A program made the position numbers and the translations under genes. Under the pieces are notes generated by a model. That model was given only the letters and a program-made list of their open reading frames with translations, made no database searches and had not been told where the DNA came from. Below, in pieces: positions 6,635 to 8,892 of a stretch of DNA of 8,892 bases. Numbering within the stretch: the stretch's first letter is position 1; every line of letters starts with the position of its first letter. This stretch comes from Flavobacterium sp. Lineage in GTDB: Bacteria; Bacteroidota; Bacteroidia; Flavobacteriales; Flavobacteriaceae. The stretch covers positions 6,230-15,121 of the forward strand of contig JADMKR010000203.1 of NCBI GenBank assembly GCA_015478765.1, given 5' to 3'.

Positions 6635-6692
6635 GCGTTAGGGATAAAGGCAGGCACCGTGTGCAGCCGAAAGCCCGGCCCGCAGGGAACGC
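6635..6692. repeat. Structured intergenic element, flavobacterial type
   Basis: A 58-bp GC-rich element in the gap between the convergent alkB and DUF2188 genes. The ends pair perfectly (GCGTT 6635-6639 with AACGC 6688-6692). Inside are two hairpins: GGC 6649-6651 with GCC 6666-6668, stacked on GCAC 6654-6657 with GTGC 6661-6664 around a CGT loop; and CCC 6679-6681 with GGG 6685-6687 around GCA. The layout, with GTTAGGGATA near the 5' side and AGCCCGGCCCG..AGGG near the 3' side, resembles an abundant intergenic element I recall from Flavobacteriaceae genomes. The Rfam Flavo-1 motif is a candidate for comparison, but I do not assert identity. Function is unknown; in this position it could also help terminate one or both converging transcripts, although no U-tract follows. 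Confidence 0.5.
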
Positions 6693-6709
6693 TCAAAAAG
6701 AAATTCAAT

Positions 6710-6940
6710 TTATCCTTCGCTGATTTTAGGATCGGCCGAGCCGGGATATGTGCGTTCTTCCTGGATCTCGCCGTCCATTTTGTGAACGCGGACGGATACA
6801 GGTTCGGAGTGATTTTTGGCGATTTCTATTATTCGTTGCAGGGCATCTTCTTTGGTCTGGCTCACAAATGACGCGCGCTCTCCTTTTTCGGTGCGGCCTT
6901 CCCAACCCTGGTCGGTTTGATTGATGTGGTATGTTTTCAT
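6710..6940 (-). CDS. DUF2188 domain small protein
   Basis: A 76-residue soluble protein starting MKTYHINQTDQGWEG. It has the DUF2188 pattern: an N-terminal strand (KTYHI), Gly-Trp at 12-13, a helix (KEDALQRIIEIAKNH, 30-44), the strand VSVRVHKMDG and the closing GEIQEERTYPG (57-67). The family is widespread and small, sometimes annotated as a YbaB- or phage-related hypothetical, with no known activity. I chose the ATG at 6940-6938 over an in-frame ATG at 6988. The 16 added residues (with HHLNLMLFKFRF) do not belong to the family, and a consensus -7 element sits between the two starts. It converges on alkB and is divergent from the secreted nuclease, so it is probably a single-gene unit. Confidence 0.8.
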   Translation of the reverse strand: MKTYHINQTDQGWEGRTEKGERASFVSQTKEDALQRIIEIAKNHSEPVSVRVHKMDGEIQEERTYPGSADPKISEG

Positions 6941-6961
6941 AAATCTGAATTTAAAAAGCAT

Positions 6962-6969
6962 CAAATTTA
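6962..6969 (-). promoter_or_regulatory. Candidate -7 promoter element for the DUF2188 gene
   Basis: The minus strand reads TAAATTTG, a full TAnnTTTG match, 21 bp upstream of the preferred start at 6940. It lies downstream of the alternative ATG at 6988, which would leave that ATG outside the transcript. No clear -33 TTTG is visible. Confidence 0.5.
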
Positions 6970-6976
6970 GGTGGTG

Positions 6977-6997
6977 CCGTAAGAACACGCTTTACGG
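6977..6997. other. Short inverted repeat upstream of the DUF2188 gene
   Basis: CCGTAA (6977-6982) and TTACGG (6992-6997) form a perfect 6-bp inverted repeat with a 9-nt spacer. It lies just upstream of the candidate -7 element of the minus-strand gene, where an activator or repressor could bind. No regulator can be assigned, and a chance dyad is possible. Confidence 0.3.
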
Positions 6998-7134
6998 ATT
7001 TGCCGTGTATTATTGTACGATTTGATTATCTGGAGTGCGGACTTTGGGAAAAGAAATATAATAGTATCGGCTTCCGATTGTATCTGCAAACCATTGTGGT
7101 CATGGTGTTGTAGCCGACATCAGCCGCTTTTTCG

Positions 7135-7142
7135 TATGTTTG
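7135..7142 (+). promoter_or_regulatory. Candidate -7 promoter element for the secreted nuclease gene
   Basis: TATGTTTG is a full match to TAnnTTTG, 43 bp upstream of the ATG at 7186, giving a leader of roughly 35 nt that is AT-rich and has no Shine-Dalgarno sequence. A TTG at 7108-7110 is somewhat too far upstream for an ideal -33 element. The rest of 6998-7185 shows no gene I can support. Confidence 0.45.
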
Positions 7143-7185
7143 CGCCGGATGGTTTATATTTTAATTCTTCTATTATTCAAACTGA

Positions 7186-8862
7186 ATGGGGATACTGTCG
7201 CGGTTATCGATATGGGTTTTTGTCAGCTTTTCTTTTTGCGCTACTGCTCAAACTACGATTCTGAATCAGAGTTTGCTCACTCAGGGTAGTTTTAATTCGT
7301 TCACAACGGCCAGCGTAGCCGGTGTGCAAAATTGGTATTTTAATCCGCAGTACGGCGCTGTTTGTAGCGGATATACGGGTGGAACAAGTCAGGCAAATGA
7401 AGACTGGCTAATCAGTCCGATGATGAATCTCTCTGGTGCCGACAATGTACGGCTCTCGTTCAGTCACACCCGTGGAAACGCTTTGGTACTGAATGTGGGC
7501 GTGGCCGAAGGATGGTATAAAGTATATGCGACCGCAGCGTACACAGGCGATCCTACTACCACGCAATGGATTGAAATAGACAACGTAAATCACATTGTGC
7601 CCGTTGCCTGGCAATATATACCGTCGGGCGAATTGATAATTCCCGAATTAGCACAGTCGGAAACGTCAAGAATTGCTTTTCGATATATCAGCAGTGACAC
7701 GCAGAATGCCACGTGGGAAATCAAAAATGTCAAAGTTACCGGTGTGGTGCCCAGTAATGCAGATTCCGACATGGTTTTTAAAATTACCAACTGGAATACC
7801 GAGTGGCTCGGCTGCGCTCAAAACGGGCCTGACAATGAGAGCCTTCAACTCAACAACGTGGTTGCGGCAATGTTGGCAATGGATTCTGATGTGTTTTGTT
7901 TACAGGAAGTGTCTAACACCAATTTTAATCCGTCAATAGCTACACTGGTTTCGCTTTTGGGAAGTGACCAATGGGGCGGAGCCATCGTACCGGCCGACAC
8001 CGGGGAATGCAACCAGAGACAGGGAATTATTTATAAGAAGTCGAAAGTACAGTTTCTCAATTCTTTTCAATTGAGTTCCGGTATTCCCGCACAGGGCGGA
8101 TCGTACACTTATAATTGGTCGAATGGCCGATTTCCCGCCGTGTATAATCTAGATCTGATTACGGAAAATAGTACTATTTCGATTTACCTGGTAAATATCC
8201 ATGCTAAAGCCGAGGATGGCCAGGTCTCGAGTTATGCTCGGAGAATGGGTGCTTCCCATGCACTAAAAACCATTCTTGACGGATCGGATTTTAGCACAGA
8301 AAATGTGGTCGTCATAGGGGACTTTAATGACTACCTGCACGGAACCACCAGCTCTGCCTGCCAGTGCACCGATTCCCCATACAAAAATTTTATGGACGAT
8401 GATGCCAATTACACCGGTGTGACAGCCGACATTACCGATGTAAATACGTACTGGGGAGTACATCCAATCATTGAAAACGTGATTATCAGCGACGAACTCG
8501 ACAGCAGTTTTGTCAGTGCCGCCCAAGACGTGGCTGTAGCGCAATCGGTCGCCAACTACTATAATACAACTTCAGATCATTTGCCTGTGAGTGTTGTGTT
8601 TAACTTTACTGCCTTAAGCACGGCCGAGCATCCAAGCCCGATCCATAATTCATGGAAAATATACCCGAACCCGGTCAGTGATGAGTTAAACATCGACCAT
8701 ACGGGATCTATGTGGGGGCAGATGTTCGAAATATTCGATTTCACCGGCAGAAAAGTGCATGCTGAGAGATTAACCGGTAGTAGGATTAACGTCGCTGGCC
8801 TGCCCGTCGGAATCTACATTGTAAAAGCCGAGGCCGGGAGCGGCAAATTCATAAAAATTTGA
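7186..8862 (+). CDS. Secreted EEP-family nuclease/phosphatase with T9SS sorting domain
   Basis: A 558-residue exported protein. Residues 1-21 are a signal peptide (Arg6, then a hydrophobic stretch IWVFVSFSFCATA). Residues about 23-187 look like a jelly-roll 'choice-of-anchor J'-type domain (NEDWLISPMMNLSGAD; closing ATWEIKNVKVTG). Residues about 196-474 are an endonuclease/exonuclease/phosphatase (DNase I-like) domain: Asn204 in TNWNTEW, Glu241 in CLQEV, His339 in VNIHAK, Asp379 and Asn381 in GDFND, and Asp464-His465 in TSDHLPV. Residues about 488-558 are a type A T9SS sorting domain (IYPNPVSDELNI, FTGRKV, LPVGIYIVK, FIKI). It should cross the outer membrane by T9SS and be surface-attached or released; the substrate could be extracellular DNA or another phosphodiester. 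It is apparently a stand-alone gene with its own promoter-like element, unrelated in function to the repair cassette. The choice between nuclease and phosphatase cannot be made from motifs. Confidence 0.9.
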   Translation: MGILSRLSIWVFVSFSFCATAQTTILNQSLLTQGSFNSFTTASVAGVQNWYFNPQYGAVCSGYTGGTSQANEDWLISPMMNLSGADNVRLSFSHTRGNALVLNVGVAEGWYKVYATAAYTGDPTTTQWIEIDNVNHIVPVAWQYIPSGELIIPELAQSETSRIAFRYISSDTQNATWEIKNVKVTGVVPSNADSDMVFKITNWNTEWLGCAQNGPDNESLQLNNVVAAMLAMDSDVFCLQEVSNTNFNPSIATLVSLLGSDQWGGAIVPADTGECNQRQGIIYKKSKVQFLNSFQLSSGIPAQGGSYTYNWSNGRFPAVYNLDLITENSTISIYLVNIHAKAEDGQVSSYARRMGASHALKTILDGSDFSTENVVVIGDFNDYLHGTTSSACQCTDSPYKNFMDDDANYTGVTADITDVNTYWGVHPIIENVIISDELDSSFVSAAQDVAVAQSVANYYNTTSDHLPVSVVFNFTALSTAEHPSPIHNSWKIYPNPVSDELNIDHTGSMWGQMFEIFDFTGRKVHAERLTGSRINVAGLPVGIYIVKAEAGSGKFIKI

Positions 8863-8892
8863 CGTCATCCGCTGTGAATTTCGCAAAGAGGT

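Noticed and set aside
6941..6988. The longer N-terminus for the DUF2188 protein (ATG at 6988)
   Set aside because: The added residues do not fit the family, and a TAnnTTTG element lies downstream of that ATG, so transcription probably begins after it.
7013..7264. An 83-codon plus-strand open frame upstream of the secreted nuclease
   Set aside because: It overlaps the signal peptide region of the nuclease in another frame, spans the candidate promoter at 7135-7142, and has low-complexity, non-homologous content.

Overview
The window looks like a chromosomal segment from a Bacteroidota bacterium, most likely of the Flavobacteriaceae. The evidence is: promoter-like TAnnTTTG -7 elements and no Shine-Dalgarno sequences upstream of the starts; a secreted protein ending in a type IX secretion (T9SS) sorting domain, a system confined to this phylum; and an intergenic structured element of a kind I recall from flavobacterial genomes. 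Base composition looks mid-40s % GC by eye, with AT-rich intergenic stretches.

Left end, minus strand (1-1548): a DUF2200 gene cut by the window edge, a DUF1801 gene whose stop codon overlaps the DUF2200 start (TAATG), and a helix-turn-helix/S24-peptidase repressor of the LexA/CI type. A 95-bp AT-rich divergent intergenic region (1549-1643) carries a -7-like element on each strand and a perfect 7-bp inverted repeat, so it is the likely control region.

Centre, plus strand (1644-6570): a DNA-damage tolerance and repair cassette. A catalytically intact Y-family polymerase (DinB core, UmuC-like tail with a clamp-binding QINLF motif) is followed after 2 nt by a 1018-aa DnaE-type polymerase III alpha subunit. 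That subunit keeps its polymerase carboxylates but has a degenerate PHP domain. After 38 nt comes an AlkB-family (ALKBH2-like) dioxygenase that should directly repair alkylated bases. With the divergent, apparently self-cleavable repressor, the layout suggests an SOS-like inducible module. It is analogous to, but differs from, the proteobacterial/actinobacterial imuA-imuB-dnaE2 mutasome: there is no ImuA, and the Y-family member keeps the active site that ImuB lacks.

Right end (6571-8892): a convergent gap with a structured element (6635-6692); a small DUF2188 gene on the minus strand, whose start is better placed at 6940 than at the upstream ATG because of a promoter-like element; then, on the plus strand, a secreted endonuclease/exonuclease/phosphatase-family protein with an N-terminal jelly-roll-like domain and a C-terminal T9SS domain. 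The window ends 30 bp after it. No tRNA, rRNA, CRISPR array, insertion sequence or attachment site was seen.
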